64,000 nt of DNA from an uncultured Bacteroides sp. (GCF_937912035.1 NZ_CALDPF010000034.1:1-64000), one strand, 5' to 3'; positions 1 through 9,013 are shown, numbered from the stretch's first letter. Numbers and translations: made by a program. Notes: generated from the letters alone by a model not told the origin.

Positions 1-50
<50 letters not shown>

Positions 51-187
51 ATGTTATTTCTTGTTTGCGAGTGCAAAGGTACTACTTTATATTATAAAAT
101 CCAAGAAATTTAGCGACTAATTTGCATAACTAAGGTTAAAACAGGTAAAGAACGTATAATGAGTATAACAAAAAAGAGATAAAAGAA

Positions 188-439
188 TCAATCTTTTATC
201 TCTTCAAACTCTATATACTCTCCTTCATTTTCATCAAATACTTTCTTTTTGCCACTTGGAGATTTATTTCCCGATGTTTTAGAATCACTCTCACTATTAT
301 CAAAACCAAAGTTTTTTTCTTCAGTCTTTCCACTCTTACCCACGTTTATTACTGTTCTCACTATCTTATAAATAATAGTGAAACCTATAATCAGTACAAA
401 GATTATTATAAAAAATATAATTCCTAAAATATGAAACAT
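188..439 (-). CDS. small single-TM membrane protein, DUF4834-like
   Basis: An 83-residue protein with one N-terminal hydrophobic segment of about 25 residues (isoleucine and phenylalanine rich). A charged cytoplasmic-type tail follows, rich in Ser, Lys and Glu, and ends in an acidic stretch. It resembles the Bacteroidales DUF4834 family; its function is unknown. It lies 51 bp downstream of pssA on the same strand, so it is probably the last gene of the psd-pssA operon. Size and context are typical. The family call is from memory of the pattern and is less certain than the gene itself. Confidence 0.7.
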   Translation of the reverse strand: MFHILGIIFFIIIFVLIIGFTIIYKIVRTVINVGKSGKTEEKNFGFDNSESDSKTSGNKSPSGKKKVFDENEGEYIEFEEIKD

Positions 440-490
440 AGTTATCGTTTTTATTAATTATGATACAATAACTGTGCCACAATTACAATA

Positions 491-1201
491 TTATGCTTTC
501 TTATAAGTAATGGCAGACAATATTATATACCAAATAATCACAGCAAAGAGTGAACTCAGTCCGAAAAGAGCAAGCAAAAGTATGCTCACACTAAGAAAAA
601 TATATTGAATCTTATTACTTTTCCATGACAGATTCTTGAATTTCAGAGAGAACATTGGCAGTTCTGAAACCAAAAGCAATGACATGATTACAACCAACAG
701 AAATAAATAGAAAGCATTAAACAAACCATTAAGATTCTGACCTTCAATCATCCATATAGCGAATGAACTCCAGAATAGAGCATTGGCAGGGGTAGGCATA
801 CCAATAAATGAAGTGGTCTGACGTTCATCCAGATTGAATTTAGCCAGACGAAGAGCAGAAAATACTGATATTATGAATGCTGTGTAAGGTATGTATTCTG
901 AAATACCAACAATAAAGAACGGTATATCAACATGCTTGAACAAAGAAAATACGATAGCCGACGGAGCAAGTCCAAAAGTTATATTATCAGCTAGAGAATC
1001 CAGTTCCTTTCCTATGGGCGAAGACACTTTAAGAAGCCTGGCTGTCATACCATCAAAAAAATCAAAAACTGCACCAAGGACAATAAACAGCATAGCCAAT
1101 CTGTAATCACTCTGAAAAGCCATATAGGTTGCTATACATCCACAAAACAGATTACAACTTGTAATACTGTTAGGAATATTCCTTGTTATAATATTTGACA
1201 T
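491..1201 (-). CDS. pssA: CDP-diacylglycerol--serine O-phosphatidyltransferase
   Basis: Integral membrane enzyme (236 aa) that joins CDP-diacylglycerol and L-serine to make phosphatidylserine, the first committed step to phosphatidylethanolamine. The CDP-alcohol phosphatidyltransferase signature DG-x2-AR-x8-G-x3-D-x3-D is visible in the stretch DFFDGMTARLL...GKELDSLAD near residues 46-70. Several hydrophobic segments follow to the C-terminus. It starts 8 bp after the psd stop, so the substrate-making and substrate-using enzymes are co-transcribed. Length matches the Gram-positive/Bacteroidetes type II PssA rather than the E. coli peripheral form. Confidence 0.95.
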   Translation of the reverse strand: MSNIITRNIPNSITSCNLFCGCIATYMAFQSDYRLAMLFIVLGAVFDFFDGMTARLLKVSSPIGKELDSLADNITFGLAPSAIVFSLFKHVDIPFFIVGISEYIPYTAFIISVFSALRLAKFNLDERQTTSFIGMPTPANALFWSSFAIWMIEGQNLNGLFNAFYLFLLVVIMSLLLVSELPMFSLKFKNLSWKSNKIQYIFLSVSILLLALFGLSSLFAVIIWYIILSAITYKKA

Positions 1202-1209
1202 AGTCCTTA

Positions 1210-1896
1210 TTATTTAAGTTTAGCAATAACAGTCTCATTACCTGTTGTTTTCTGATTCATTTCCACACAAACTTCTGTTCCTAAAGGAAGATATACGTCA
1301 ACTCTGGAACCGAATTTAATGAATCCCATGTGCTCGTCAATATAACAATCCTCACCAGGAGTTGCGTATGTTACAATTCTCCTTGCCACAGCCCCTGCAA
1401 TCTGACGTGCCATTATAGTCTCACCTTCGGGGGTCTCTATTATGATCGTAGAACGTTCATTCTCGGTACTGGCTTTTGGAAGCCATGCTTTCATAAACCT
1501 TCCATTATGATGCTGAACATGTTTGACGACACCGTCCACTGGATACCAATTAGCATGCACATTTGTAATATCCATGAATATAGAAATCATTAACCTTTTG
1601 TCATGGAAATATTCATGCTCATCAACCTCCTCTATCACCACTACTCTTCCATCAGCTGGAGCAACGACAGTTTTTTCTGTTTCACCCTTGAATAATCTTA
1701 TTGGACAGCGGAAAAAGTTTACCATCAAGAGATATAATACCAAACTTATGGCAGCCAATATATAGAATGGAATTTTATTGTCTATGAGGTAATAAAAAGC
1801 AACATTTATTGCCAATAATACTATTGCACTTGTAATAAGTATGTTTGTTCCCTCATGATGTATACGAATTTTCTTCAGTTTCTTTATTTTGTTCAT
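1210..1896 (-). CDS. psd: phosphatidylserine decarboxylase proenzyme (short PSD-A type)
   Basis: A 228-residue proenzyme that decarboxylates phosphatidylserine to phosphatidylethanolamine at the inner membrane. Two hydrophobic segments lie near residues 20-62. The self-cleavage site is Gly196-Ser197 within FGSRVDVYLP, and the new N-terminal Ser would become the pyruvoyl group. FGSR in place of LGST is the form seen in short PSD-A enzymes. It is the first gene of the psd-pssA-DUF4834 run. The upstream 210 bp carry the pfkA terminator and an 11-bp-phased TTGCAA array. Confidence 0.95.
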   Translation of the reverse strand: MNKIKKLKKIRIHHEGTNILITSAIVLLAINVAFYYLIDNKIPFYILAAISLVLYLLMVNFFRCPIRLFKGETEKTVVAPADGRVVVIEEVDEHEYFHDKRLMISIFMDITNVHANWYPVDGVVKHVQHHNGRFMKAWLPKASTENERSTIIIETPEGETIMARQIAGAVARRIVTYATPGEDCYIDEHMGFIKFGSRVDVYLPLGTEVCVEMNQKTTGNETVIAKLK

Positions 1897-1984
1897 GATG
1901 ATAAAATGATGATGTAGGTATTTTTAACATGCAAAAATAAGCGTATTTTAATTACCCTGCAAATAAAACATTATAAAAAACGTT

Positions 1985-2017
1985 TTGCAACAACATTGCA
2001 AACACATTGCAAATGCT
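1985..2017. repeat. 11-bp-phased TTGCAA array (3 units)
   Basis: The hexamer TTGCAA occurs at 1985, 1996 and 2007, exactly 11 bp apart, with spacers CAACA, ACACA and ATGCT. The same hexamer and period recur at 28679-28706 and 59263-59279, where TTTAAA units precede them. The array lies between pfkA and psd, outside any gene. Confidence 0.75.
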
Positions 2018-2051
2018 TTTACCTGATTAAAATATGACGTATTGGCATAAA

Positions 2052-2090
2052 AAATCCCGGACTTAGTATTAAATTTAAATCCGGGATTAT
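2052..2090 (-). terminator. Rho-independent terminator of pfkA
   Basis: AATCCCGGA at 2053-2061 pairs with TCCGGGATT at 2080-2088 around an AT-rich loop. On the minus strand the hairpin is followed by a T run. It sits 19 bp past the pfkA stop. Confidence 0.8.
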
Positions 2091-2106
2091 AAAATTTCTG
2101 TTTTTA

Positions 2107-3087
2107 TCAGATTGACAATTCATTCAAGACATTGACAAGTTCTCTATCGATAGGCTTATCATTCTTGATAGCTTTTGCAAACGGTACATAAACAATCTTA
2201 TCGTTTTCTATACCTATCATAACGTTTCTCTGACCTTCCATCAAAGCCTGAATACTTGCAACACCCATACGGCTGGCAATAATTCTATCGTGAGCAGTCG
2301 GTCGTCCACCACGTTGCAAGTGCCCAAGAATAGTCACACGTACATCATACTGAGGATATTCGTTTTTAACACGCTCTGCATAATGCATTGCACCACCTGT
2401 AATTTCACTTTCAGCAACAAGGACTATAGAACTACTCTTTGACTTACGGAATCCGTTTTTGATAAACTCTTCCAACTGGTCAACCTCAGTATTGAATTCA
2501 GGTATAATAGCAGCTTCAGCACCTGCTGCTATAGCTCCGTTCAACGCAAGGAAGCCAGCATCACGTCCCATTACTTCAACAAAGAACAGACGTTCGTGAG
2601 AAGTTGCTGTATCTCTGATTTTATCTACAGCATCAAGAATTGTATTCAATGCAGTGTCATAACCTATTGTAGTATCTGTTCCATAAAGGTCATTATCAAT
2701 AGTTCCCGGAAGTCCGATGCAAGGTACATCATATTCTTCTGCCAACAATCTGGCACCAGTGAGCGAACCGTCACCACCTATTACGATAAGAGCATCAATA
2801 CCCTCACGCACCATAGTTTCGTGAGCCACCTGACGTCCCTCTGGAGTCTTGAACTCCATACATCTCGCAGTCTTAAGGATTGTACCTCCCAGCTGTATAA
2901 TATTACTTACATTCTGAGTTTTAAATTCCTGTATTTCTCCAGTTATAAGTCCTTTATAGCCTCTATAAATTCCCTTAACTTTCAATCCGTTGTATATTGC
3001 TGCACGAGTCACGGCACGAATTGCCGCATTCATACCCGGAGCATCTCCTCCTGAAGTGAGGATACCAACACATTTAATACTTGCCAT
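2107..3087 (-). CDS. pfkA: ATP-dependent 6-phosphofructokinase
   Basis: Phosphorylates fructose 6-phosphate to fructose 1,6-bisphosphate in glycolysis (326 aa, the usual bacterial length). Visible motifs are the N-terminal nucleotide loop GILTSGGDAPGMNAAIR, the GGDGS motif near residue 104 and the catalytic TIDND segment (PGTIDNDL) near residue 130. GGDGS with Gly in the second position is the ATP-using pattern; pyrophosphate enzymes carry GGDD. A strong hairpin terminator follows. A TAnnTTTG-type -7 element (TAAATTTG) is on the minus strand at 3121-3128, so it probably has its own promoter. Confidence 0.96.
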   Translation of the reverse strand: MASIKCVGILTSGGDAPGMNAAIRAVTRAAIYNGLKVKGIYRGYKGLITGEIQEFKTQNVSNIIQLGGTILKTARCMEFKTPEGRQVAHETMVREGIDALIVIGGDGSLTGARLLAEEYDVPCIGLPGTIDNDLYGTDTTIGYDTALNTILDAVDKIRDTATSHERLFFVEVMGRDAGFLALNGAIAAGAEAAIIPEFNTEVDQLEEFIKNGFRKSKSSSIVLVAESEITGGAMHYAERVKNEYPQYDVRVTILGHLQRGGRPTAHDRIIASRMGVASIQALMEGQRNVMIGIENDKIVYVPFAKAIKNDKPIDRELVNVLNELSI

Positions 3088-3193
3088 ATTGTTGAATATT
3101 ATTAGTTTGTTTCAATGCCGCAAATTTACAAATTCCGTCGTAAAGTTGTATTAAATAGATATGTATTTTAAGTTAACTTGAATTGTAAATTCT

Positions 3194-4060
3194 TTAACAT
3201 GCCTCCGATATTACATTCTTACATTTATCCATAAGCCATTTAGGAGTTGAAGTAGCGCCACATATTCCGATTGACTTTGCATCTCTGAACCACTCCATGT
3301 TAATATCTTCCGGTTTATCAACCTGATATGTTTTGGGATTAATCTCCTTACATTCGTGAAACAATATCTTTCCATTCGAGCTTTTCTGCCCACACACAAA
3401 CAGAATCACATCATGTGAAGCGGCAAACTTCCTGATATTAGGCATTCTGTTTGCCACCTGACGACATATTGTATCAAAATACTGAAAAGTGGCAGACTTA
3501 GAAATATTCTGTTCTATATACGAAACGATACTTCTGAATTCATCCAGAGATTTTGTGGTTTGCGAATATAGCCTTACATCTTTATTCAAGTCTATCTTAT
3601 CTACTTCCTCTATCTTTTCAATAACTATAGCCTCACCATTTGTCTGTCCAACCAGTCCAAGCACTTCCGCATGACCGTTCTTTCCATATATTACTATCTG
3701 CTTTTCTTTTTCAGGGTCTTTACTGGTATATTCCTGCTTAATTCTTTTTTGCAACCGTAATACTACAGGACAGGTGGCATCAATTATTTCTATATTATTT
3801 TCTGCGGCTATCCTATATGTCTCCGGAGGTTCACCATGCGCACGTAGCAACACTTTCACGTTTTTAAGTTTTGCATACTCCTCATGGTTAATAGTTATAA
3901 GCCCCAGTTTTTTCAAACGTTCACATTCCTGACCATTATGCACTATATCACCCAGGCAATACAGAGGAGTTCCTTTTGCCAACTCTTCCTCAGCCTTTTT
4001 TATAGCAGTTGTCACACCGAAACAAAATCCTGATTCACTATCAATCTCTATATTATACAT
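3194..4060 (-). CDS. ispH: 4-hydroxy-3-methylbut-2-enyl diphosphate reductase
   Basis: Last enzyme of the non-mevalonate isoprenoid pathway. It reduces HMBPP to IPP and DMAPP with a [4Fe-4S] cluster. The three cluster cysteines are visible in GFCFGV, DATCPVV and the C-terminal CGATSTPKWLM. I chose the ATG at 4060 (288 aa) because the family starts just before the (V/I)EID...GFCFGV segment; an upstream in-frame ATG at 4081 would add seven residues. Either start overlaps the 3' end of cmk, so the two are translationally coupled, as in many bacteria. Confidence 0.95.
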   Translation of the reverse strand: MYNIEIDSESGFCFGVTTAIKKAEEELAKGTPLYCLGDIVHNGQECERLKKLGLITINHEEYAKLKNVKVLLRAHGEPPETYRIAAENNIEIIDATCPVVLRLQKRIKQEYTSKDPEKEKQIVIYGKNGHAEVLGLVGQTNGEAIVIEKIEEVDKIDLNKDVRLYSQTTKSLDEFRSIVSYIEQNISKSATFQYFDTICRQVANRMPNIRKFAASHDVILFVCGQKSSNGKILFHECKEINPKTYQVDKPEDINMEWFRDAKSIGICGATSTPKWLMDKCKNVISEAC

Positions 4061-4745
4061 TAGCCGCTTTTTGGTATTCATTAATTAACCATGCTTTCTG
4101 TTCTTCAAGAGTCATATTGCTATTATCCAACACAATAGCATCATCAGCCTTTCTCAAAGGACTTACAGCTCTAGTCTGGTCTATCCTGTCTCTCTCTTCA
4201 ACATTTTTGAGGATTTCATCAAATGATACTTCCTGTCCTTTAGCCAGCAGTTCATCATATCTTCTTTTTGCCCTGATTTCAGCAGAAGCTGTTACAAAAA
4301 TCTTCAACTCCGCATCAGGGAAAACCACAGTGCCTATATCGCGTCCATCCATGACAATACCTTTACTCTTTCCCATTTCCTGTTGCAATTTAACCAAAGC
4401 TTCCCTTACAAATCCCAAGGCTGCAACAAGACTCACCCTGGATGAAACCTCCATAGTCCTAATCTTAGACTCTACATTTACACCATTAAGGAATGTCTCC
4501 GGTTTCAAAGTAACATTATTAAGACAGAACGATACCGAAATATCATTTATATGTTTTTCCAGCTCTTCCGAATTCACGCTTCCATCAGAGTTAAAAAGCG
4601 AGTTTTCAAGGCAATACAGAGTAACCGCCCTATACATCGCACCGCTATCTATATATATATATCCTATTTCCTTTGCCAGATCTTTGGCCATCGTGCTTTT
4701 TCCGCAAGAAGAGAAACCATCTATAGCTATGGTTATTTTTTTCAT
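4053..4745 (-). CDS. cmk: cytidylate kinase
   Basis: Phosphorylates CMP and dCMP with ATP (230 aa). The P-loop GFSSCGKST is right after the N-terminal strand MKKITIAID, followed by DSGAMYRAV and GRDIGTVVFPDA, both CMP-kinase hallmarks. The start at 4745 is chosen because the open frame upstream encodes 17 residues with no family counterpart. The gene overlaps ispH by about 8 bp. The cmk-ispH pair is conserved in many genomes. Confidence 0.95.
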   Translation of the reverse strand: MKKITIAIDGFSSCGKSTMAKDLAKEIGYIYIDSGAMYRAVTLYCLENSLFNSDGSVNSEELEKHINDISVSFCLNNVTLKPETFLNGVNVESKIRTMEVSSRVSLVAALGFVREALVKLQQEMGKSKGIVMDGRDIGTVVFPDAELKIFVTASAEIRAKRRYDELLAKGQEVSFDEILKNVEERDRIDQTRAVSPLRKADDAIVLDNSNMTLEEQKAWLINEYQKAANV

Positions 4746-4873
4746 AAGATTATTGTTACTATATAATAATGTGTAAAATACTTGTTCAAAAGTCAAAGAT
4801 AGATAAAAGTTTTTACTGTTTTATCCGCATCTACAGAAATATTTCCGTTTTAATCTATTTTTATCTTTTTGAT

Positions 4874-4904
4874 ATTGCTTTTTAAAATAAATATACTACA
4901 TTTG
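4874..4904 (+). promoter_or_regulatory. Bacteroides-type promoter for tonB
   Basis: ATTG at 4874-4877, a 19-bp spacer, then TACATTTG at 4897-4904. This fits the Bacteroidetes primary sigma consensus (TTTG at -33, TAnnTTTG at -7). It lies 36 bp upstream of the tonB ATG. Confidence 0.8.
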
Positions 4905-4940
4905 CACACAGAGAATTATTAACAATTTATCAAATCATTT

Positions 4941-5627
4941 ATGGAAGTTAAAAAATCGCCCAAAGCAGACCTCGAGGGAAAGAAATCCACGTGGATGCTG
5001 ATTGGTTACGTGCTGATATTGGCAGCAGTGTTTGTAGGCTTCGAATGGACAGAACGCGACAAACAGGTGACTACCGATACTGGTGTCGTTGAACCGATTT
5101 TTGAGGAGGAAATGATTCCAATCACAGAAGAACCGGAGCAAAAGCAAGCACCTCCTCCACCAGAAGCTCCGAAAGTTGAAGAAGTACTTCAGATTGCAGA
5201 GAACGATGCGGATGTAGAAGAAACTACTATCAAATCTAGTGAAGATGACAATACAGCCGTAGAAATCAAGTACATCGAACCTGTAGTTGAAGAAGAAGAA
5301 CCTGCAGAAGAAGAAATCTTCATGGTTGTAGAAAAGATGCCTGAATTCCCAGGTGGTATGGCAGAATTGATGAAATTCCTCGGAAAGAACATCAAATATC
5401 CTACTATCGCTCAGGAAAACGGTATTCAGGGACGTGTAATCGTTCAGTTTGTCGTTAACCAGGACGGTTCTATCGTTGACCCTGTAGTTATGCGTTCAGT
5501 CGATCCATATCTTGACAAGGAAGCTCTTCGAGTTATCAGCACCATGCCAAAATGGAAACCAGGTATGCAGCGTGGTAAAGCTGTACGTGTAAAATACACA
5601 GTACCTGTAACATTCAGATTGCAGTAA
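4941..5627 (+). CDS. tonB: energy transducer TonB
   Basis: Carries proton-motive energy from ExbB/ExbD across the periplasm to TonB-dependent outer-membrane receptors (228 aa). A short cytoplasmic N-terminus precedes one membrane segment (about residues 17-34). Then comes an acidic, Pro/Glu-rich linker with APPPPEAP, and a C-terminal TonB domain (about 130-228) with the Bacteroidetes signature MPEFPGGMAELMKFL and the final VPVTFRLQ. The gene is monocistronic: it has a clean promoter and a terminator 15 bp after the stop. Its ExbB/ExbD partners are probably those encoded 2.8 kb downstream, though this is inferred from proximity. Confidence 0.93.
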   Translation: MEVKKSPKADLEGKKSTWMLIGYVLILAAVFVGFEWTERDKQVTTDTGVVEPIFEEEMIPITEEPEQKQAPPPPEAPKVEEVLQIAENDADVEETTIKSSEDDNTAVEIKYIEPVVEEEEPAEEEIFMVVEKMPEFPGGMAELMKFLGKNIKYPTIAQENGIQGRVIVQFVVNQDGSIVDPVVMRSVDPYLDKEALRVISTMPKWKPGMQRGKAVRVKYTVPVTFRLQ

Positions 5628-5641
5628 TAACTTTATAACAT

Positions 5642-5674
5642 AAAAAGGCTGTCCGAAAAAGGGCAGCCTTTTTG
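5642..5674 (+). terminator. Rho-independent terminator of tonB
   Basis: AAAAAGGCTG and CAGCCTTTTT form a 10-bp stem with a 12-nt loop, followed by TTTTGTTTT. Confidence 0.88.
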
Positions 5675-5700
5675 TTTTCTAGCCAAAAGACAAAAAAACT

Positions 5701-6684
5701 ATGAAGCAGTACGAAGACAAAGAACTATTAGAAAAGATTCAGAAGTATATCGGAGAATTGTCATATACTCACGAACCGGAAAATCTATACAAGCCAATAG
5801 AATATGTACTTGGATTAGGCGGTAAACGTATCCGTCCGGTTTTGATGCTAATGGCCTACAACCTATACAAGGATGACGTTGAAAAAATCTATCAACAAGC
5901 TGCGGCACTGGAAACATACCATAATTTTACACTGTTACACGATGACCTCATGGACAAAGCCGACATGAGAAGAAACAGACCAACCGTACATAAGAAATGG
6001 GATGAAAATACCGCAATTCTTTCCGGTGATGCCATGCTCATACTTTCGTTCAAAATGATGATGGAATCATGTCCTGCCGAATACATATCAGAAGTCACAT
6101 CCACCTTCAGCAAGGCTGCACTGGAAGTTTGCGACGGACAACAGTGGGATATGGATTTCGAAAAAAGACTCGATGTGACAGTTGACGAATACATGAACAT
6201 GATTTGTCTGAAGACATCTGTCTTACTTGCCGCTTCACTGAAAATAGGTGCAATACTAGGTGGGGCAAGCGAAGAAGACGCAAATCTGCTTTACGATTTC
6301 GGTATAAAAATGGGACTTGCTTTCCAGCTCCAGGACGACTATCTTGATGTGTATGCAGATTCCTCCGTTTTCGGTAAAAATATCGGTGGAGACATCTGCT
6401 CAAATAAAAAGACATTCATGCTTATCACAGCCCTTGAGAGATCATCAGGAGAAAACAAGAAAGAACTTGAGAATTGGATAAATGCCGAAGCTTTTATTCC
6501 TGAAGAAAAGATTAAAGCTGTTACTGAAATATATAACAACACCGGAGTTCCAGGCATATGTATGGATAAAATCAACACCCTATACAATGAAGGGCTTGCC
6601 ATACTTGATAAGGTATCAGTAGATGCATCATTAAAAACCAATCTTAAAAACTTCACAAAACAATTAATGAAAAGAGTATTATGA
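5701..6684 (+). CDS. trans-polyprenyl diphosphate synthase (FPP/GGPP/octaprenyl family)
   Basis: Head-to-tail isoprenoid chain elongation enzyme (327 aa) using IPP and an allylic diphosphate. The first aspartate-rich motif is D81-D82-L-M-D85 in HDDLMDKADMRRNRPT, and the second is D212-D213-Y-L-D216. GGKRIRPVL near residue 40 is the IPP-binding segment. Product length cannot be read safely from sequence, so farnesyl, geranylgeranyl or longer products are possible. Its stop overlaps the tatD start by 4 bp (ATGA), so the two are coupled. Confidence 0.92.
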   Translation: MKQYEDKELLEKIQKYIGELSYTHEPENLYKPIEYVLGLGGKRIRPVLMLMAYNLYKDDVEKIYQQAAALETYHNFTLLHDDLMDKADMRRNRPTVHKKWDENTAILSGDAMLILSFKMMMESCPAEYISEVTSTFSKAALEVCDGQQWDMDFEKRLDVTVDEYMNMICLKTSVLLAASLKIGAILGGASEEDANLLYDFGIKMGLAFQLQDDYLDVYADSSVFGKNIGGDICSNKKTFMLITALERSSGENKKELENWINAEAFIPEEKIKAVTEIYNNTGVPGICMDKINTLYNEGLAILDKVSVDASLKTNLKNFTKQLMKRVL

Positions 6685-7460
6685 TTGGATTGATTGACAC
6701 TCACACACACCTATTTTGCGAGGAGTTTGACAGCGACAGAGAACTGGCCATCATAAGAGCAAAAGAAGCAGGAGTCACAAGAATGTTTATGCCCAATATT
6801 GACGATGAGAGCATAGATGCGCTACTCCAACTTTGCGACAAAACATCAGGTTGCTATCCTCTTATGGGGTTGCATCCCACTTCGGTTGCTGACGACTGGA
6901 AAATCAGACTTGAAAAAGTAGAAAAAGTCCTGAATTCAGGAAGAAAATTCTACGGTATTGGAGAAGTCGGTTTGGATCTTTATTGGGACAAGACATACGT
7001 AGAAGAACAAAAAGAAGTATTCAGAATACAATTGGAGTGGGCCCTTAAGTTCAATTTACCTCTAATTATACATTGCAGGAATGCTCACAAAGAGATGTTG
7101 GAAGTAATGTCTCAATATAAGGATACCACATTACGAGGAATATTCCATAGCTTTGGCGGAACACTGGAAGAGGCAAACGATATGTTGTCCTACAAGAATT
7201 TCATGCTGGGTATAAACGGTATTGTAACATTCAAGAAAAGTACCCTTCCGGAAACACTAAAGCAACTGCCAATCGATAGAATAGTACTTGAAACAGATTC
7301 GCCATACCTTGCACCTGTACCATACAGAGGAAAAAGAAACGAAAGTGCATACATCACATCAATAGCAAACAAACTTGCCGAAATTTTTAATACATCAATA
7401 GACGATATTGCACGCCATACAACAAGAAATGCACTAAAAGTGTTCCAAAATGCCGACTAA
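6681..7460 (+). CDS. tatD: TatD family metal-dependent hydrolase / DNase
   Basis: A 259-residue TIM-barrel metallohydrolase. The N-terminal DTHTHL, the glutamate in GEVGLDLYWD, the histidine in IIHCRNAHKEM and the aspartate in ETDSPYLAP are the metal ligands of the family. Members act as 3'-5' DNases; the cellular substrate is not settled. It is translationally coupled to the prenyl synthase by a 4-bp ATGA overlap. Size is standard and nothing is missing. Confidence 0.93.
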   Translation: MIGLIDTHTHLFCEEFDSDRELAIIRAKEAGVTRMFMPNIDDESIDALLQLCDKTSGCYPLMGLHPTSVADDWKIRLEKVEKVLNSGRKFYGIGEVGLDLYWDKTYVEEQKEVFRIQLEWALKFNLPLIIHCRNAHKEMLEVMSQYKDTTLRGIFHSFGGTLEEANDMLSYKNFMLGINGIVTFKKSTLPETLKQLPIDRIVLETDSPYLAPVPYRGKRNESAYITSIANKLAEIFNTSIDDIARHTTRNALKVFQNAD

Positions 7461-7538
7461 AGTCTTTAAATAATATTAATTTTATGCGTTATCGCAAACT
7501 TTTTCGTCTTTTAGGCTATGTAAGAAAAAAAAAAAGAA

Positions 7539-7546
7539 TACATTTG
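7539..7546 (+). promoter_or_regulatory. possible -7 element for tRNA-Ser
   Basis: TACATTTG, 74 bp upstream of the tRNA 5' end, matches TAnnTTTG exactly. No good -33 box stands 19-20 bp upstream, so this is tentative. Confidence 0.4.
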
Positions 7547-7619
7547 TGACTGAAAAAGGACAAATGAGTACCGATTACGAATATAATTAAATATGTAAGA
7601 AGGGAAAAATAGGTGCTGA

Positions 7620-7707
7620 GGAGAGGTGCTCGAGTGGTTGAAGAGGCACGCCTGGAAAGCGTGTATACGCCAAAAGCGTATCACGGGTTCGAATCCCGTT
7701 CTCTCCG
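7620..7707 (+). tRNA. tRNA-Ser (GGA)
   Basis: The 5' GGAGAGG pairs with the 3' TCTCTCC (one G-T pair). The D arm has GAGTGGTTGAAGAGGC, the anticodon loop CTGGAAA carries GGA, a long class II variable arm (TATACGC/GCGTATC) follows, and the T arm is GGGTTCGAATCCC. Discriminator base is G and CCA is not encoded. Confidence 0.96.
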
Positions 7708-7788
7708 CGATAGTCAAAGAGAAAAAAATAACAAATAAGAATAAACAATAAACTATTAATTAATTAATCTTAAAAAATTAGACACACA

Positions 7789-8544
7789 ATGAAAAAGTTA
7801 TTTGCAATTCTTGCAGTAATGGGAGCTCTCTCATTCGGAATGACTCAGTCAGTTATCGCACAGGATGCTCCTGCAGCAACTGAAACAGTAGTAGTTGAAG
7901 AAGGTGGTATGCACAAAGAACTTAAGACTAAGTTCATCGAAGGTGATGCATCATTCATGTCATTGGTAACAATCGCTTTGGTACTTGGTTTGGCTTTCTG
8001 TATCGAACGTATCATTTACTTGAGCCTTGCTGAAGTTGACGCTAAGAAATTGATGGCTAAAGTTGAAGAAGCTTTGGAAAAAGGTGATGTAGAAGGTGCA
8101 AAAACTATCTGCCGTAACACTCGTGGTCCTGTTGCTTCTATCTGCTATCAGGGTTTAATGAGAATTGACGAAGGTTTGGATGTTGTTGAACGTTCTGTAG
8201 TTTCTTACGGTGGTGTTCAGGCAGGTTACCTTGAAAAAGGATGTTCTTGGATTACATTGTTTATCGCGATGTCTCCATCACTCGGATTCTTGGGTACTGT
8301 GATTGGTATGGTCATGGCGTTCGATAAAATCCAGCAGGCTGGTGATATTTCTCCAACAGTCGTTGCAGGTGGTATGAAAGTGGCTTTGATCACTACTATC
8401 TGGGGTCTTGTTGTAGCATTGATTCTTCAGATTTTCTATAACTACATTCTTTCTAAGATTGAAGCTATCACAAGCCAGATGGAAGAATCTTCTATCACAT
8501 TGCTTGACGTTATCATGAAGTACAACTTGAAATACAAAAAATAA
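7789..8544 (+). CDS. exbB: MotA/TolQ/ExbB proton channel family protein
   Basis: Inner-membrane proton channel subunit that, with ExbD, powers TonB (251 aa). The first 25 residues look like a cleavable signal peptide ending in VIAQD; such an N-terminus is common in Bacteroidetes ExbB. Membrane segments follow near residues 60-80 and, in the conserved MotA/TolQ core, near 150-175 and 190-215 (SPSLGFLGTVIGMVMAF; ITTIWGLVVALILQ). It is the first gene of a four-gene operon. No convincing TAnnTTTG element lies between it and the tRNA-Ser gene 80 bp upstream. Confidence 0.93.
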   Translation: MKKLFAILAVMGALSFGMTQSVIAQDAPAATETVVVEEGGMHKELKTKFIEGDASFMSLVTIALVLGLAFCIERIIYLSLAEVDAKKLMAKVEEALEKGDVEGAKTICRNTRGPVASICYQGLMRIDEGLDVVERSVVSYGGVQAGYLEKGCSWITLFIAMSPSLGFLGTVIGMVMAFDKIQQAGDISPTVVAGGMKVALITTIWGLVVALILQIFYNYILSKIEAITSQMEESSITLLDVIMKYNLKYKK

Positions 8545-8551
8545 TTGAACA

Positions 8552-9013
8552 ATGGCAAAGTTATCATATAAAGTATCTTACTATGTGTTCTATGTCTGCG
8601 TAGCACTTATCTTGGTGGTACTTGGCATGTTCTACGGAGTAGGATATAACAATCCAATGGGTGAATATAATGCACCTGAACATACCGAAACATTGATTTT
8701 CTTGACATATGGTATGCTTGCTGTAACAATCATTATTACTTTATTAGGTGGTCTGGCTAAATTTGCATCTTCATTCAAAGATAATCCAGCATCAGCTTTA
8801 AAATCATTAATTGGATTTGTTTTAATAATAGTACTTTTGGTTGTTGCATACAATATGGGTTCTGACGCTCCTGTAACATTGGCTGACGGAACTACTTATG
8901 CTGACGTATTGTGGTTGAAAGTTACTGATATGTTAATCTACTCAACATACGTATTACTTGGTATTGCAGTATTAGGAACATTGGTAAATCTTTCAGGTAT
9001 ATTTAAGAAATAA
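8552..9013 (+). CDS. four-TM membrane protein of the exb operon
   Basis: A 153-residue protein with four predicted membrane segments (about 8-29, 47-70, 83-102 and 127-149) and short loops. I do not recognise an enzymatic motif. It sits 7 bp after exbB and 36 bp before exbD in the same orientation. A protein of this kind commonly sits between exbB and exbD in Bacteroidales, which suggests an accessory subunit of the motor. The role is inferred from position only. Confidence 0.8.
   Translation: MAKLSYKVSYYVFYVCVALILVVLGMFYGVGYNNPMGEYNAPEHTETLIFLTYGMLAVTIIITLLGGLAKFASSFKDNPASALKSLIGFVLIIVLLVVAYNMGSDAPVTLADGTTYADVLWLKVTDMLIYSTYVLLGIAVLGTLVNLSGIFKK

Noticed and set aside
4009..4776. 255-codon plus-strand frame over cmk/ispH
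   Set aside because: Antisense to two firmly identified genes; no recognisable domain.
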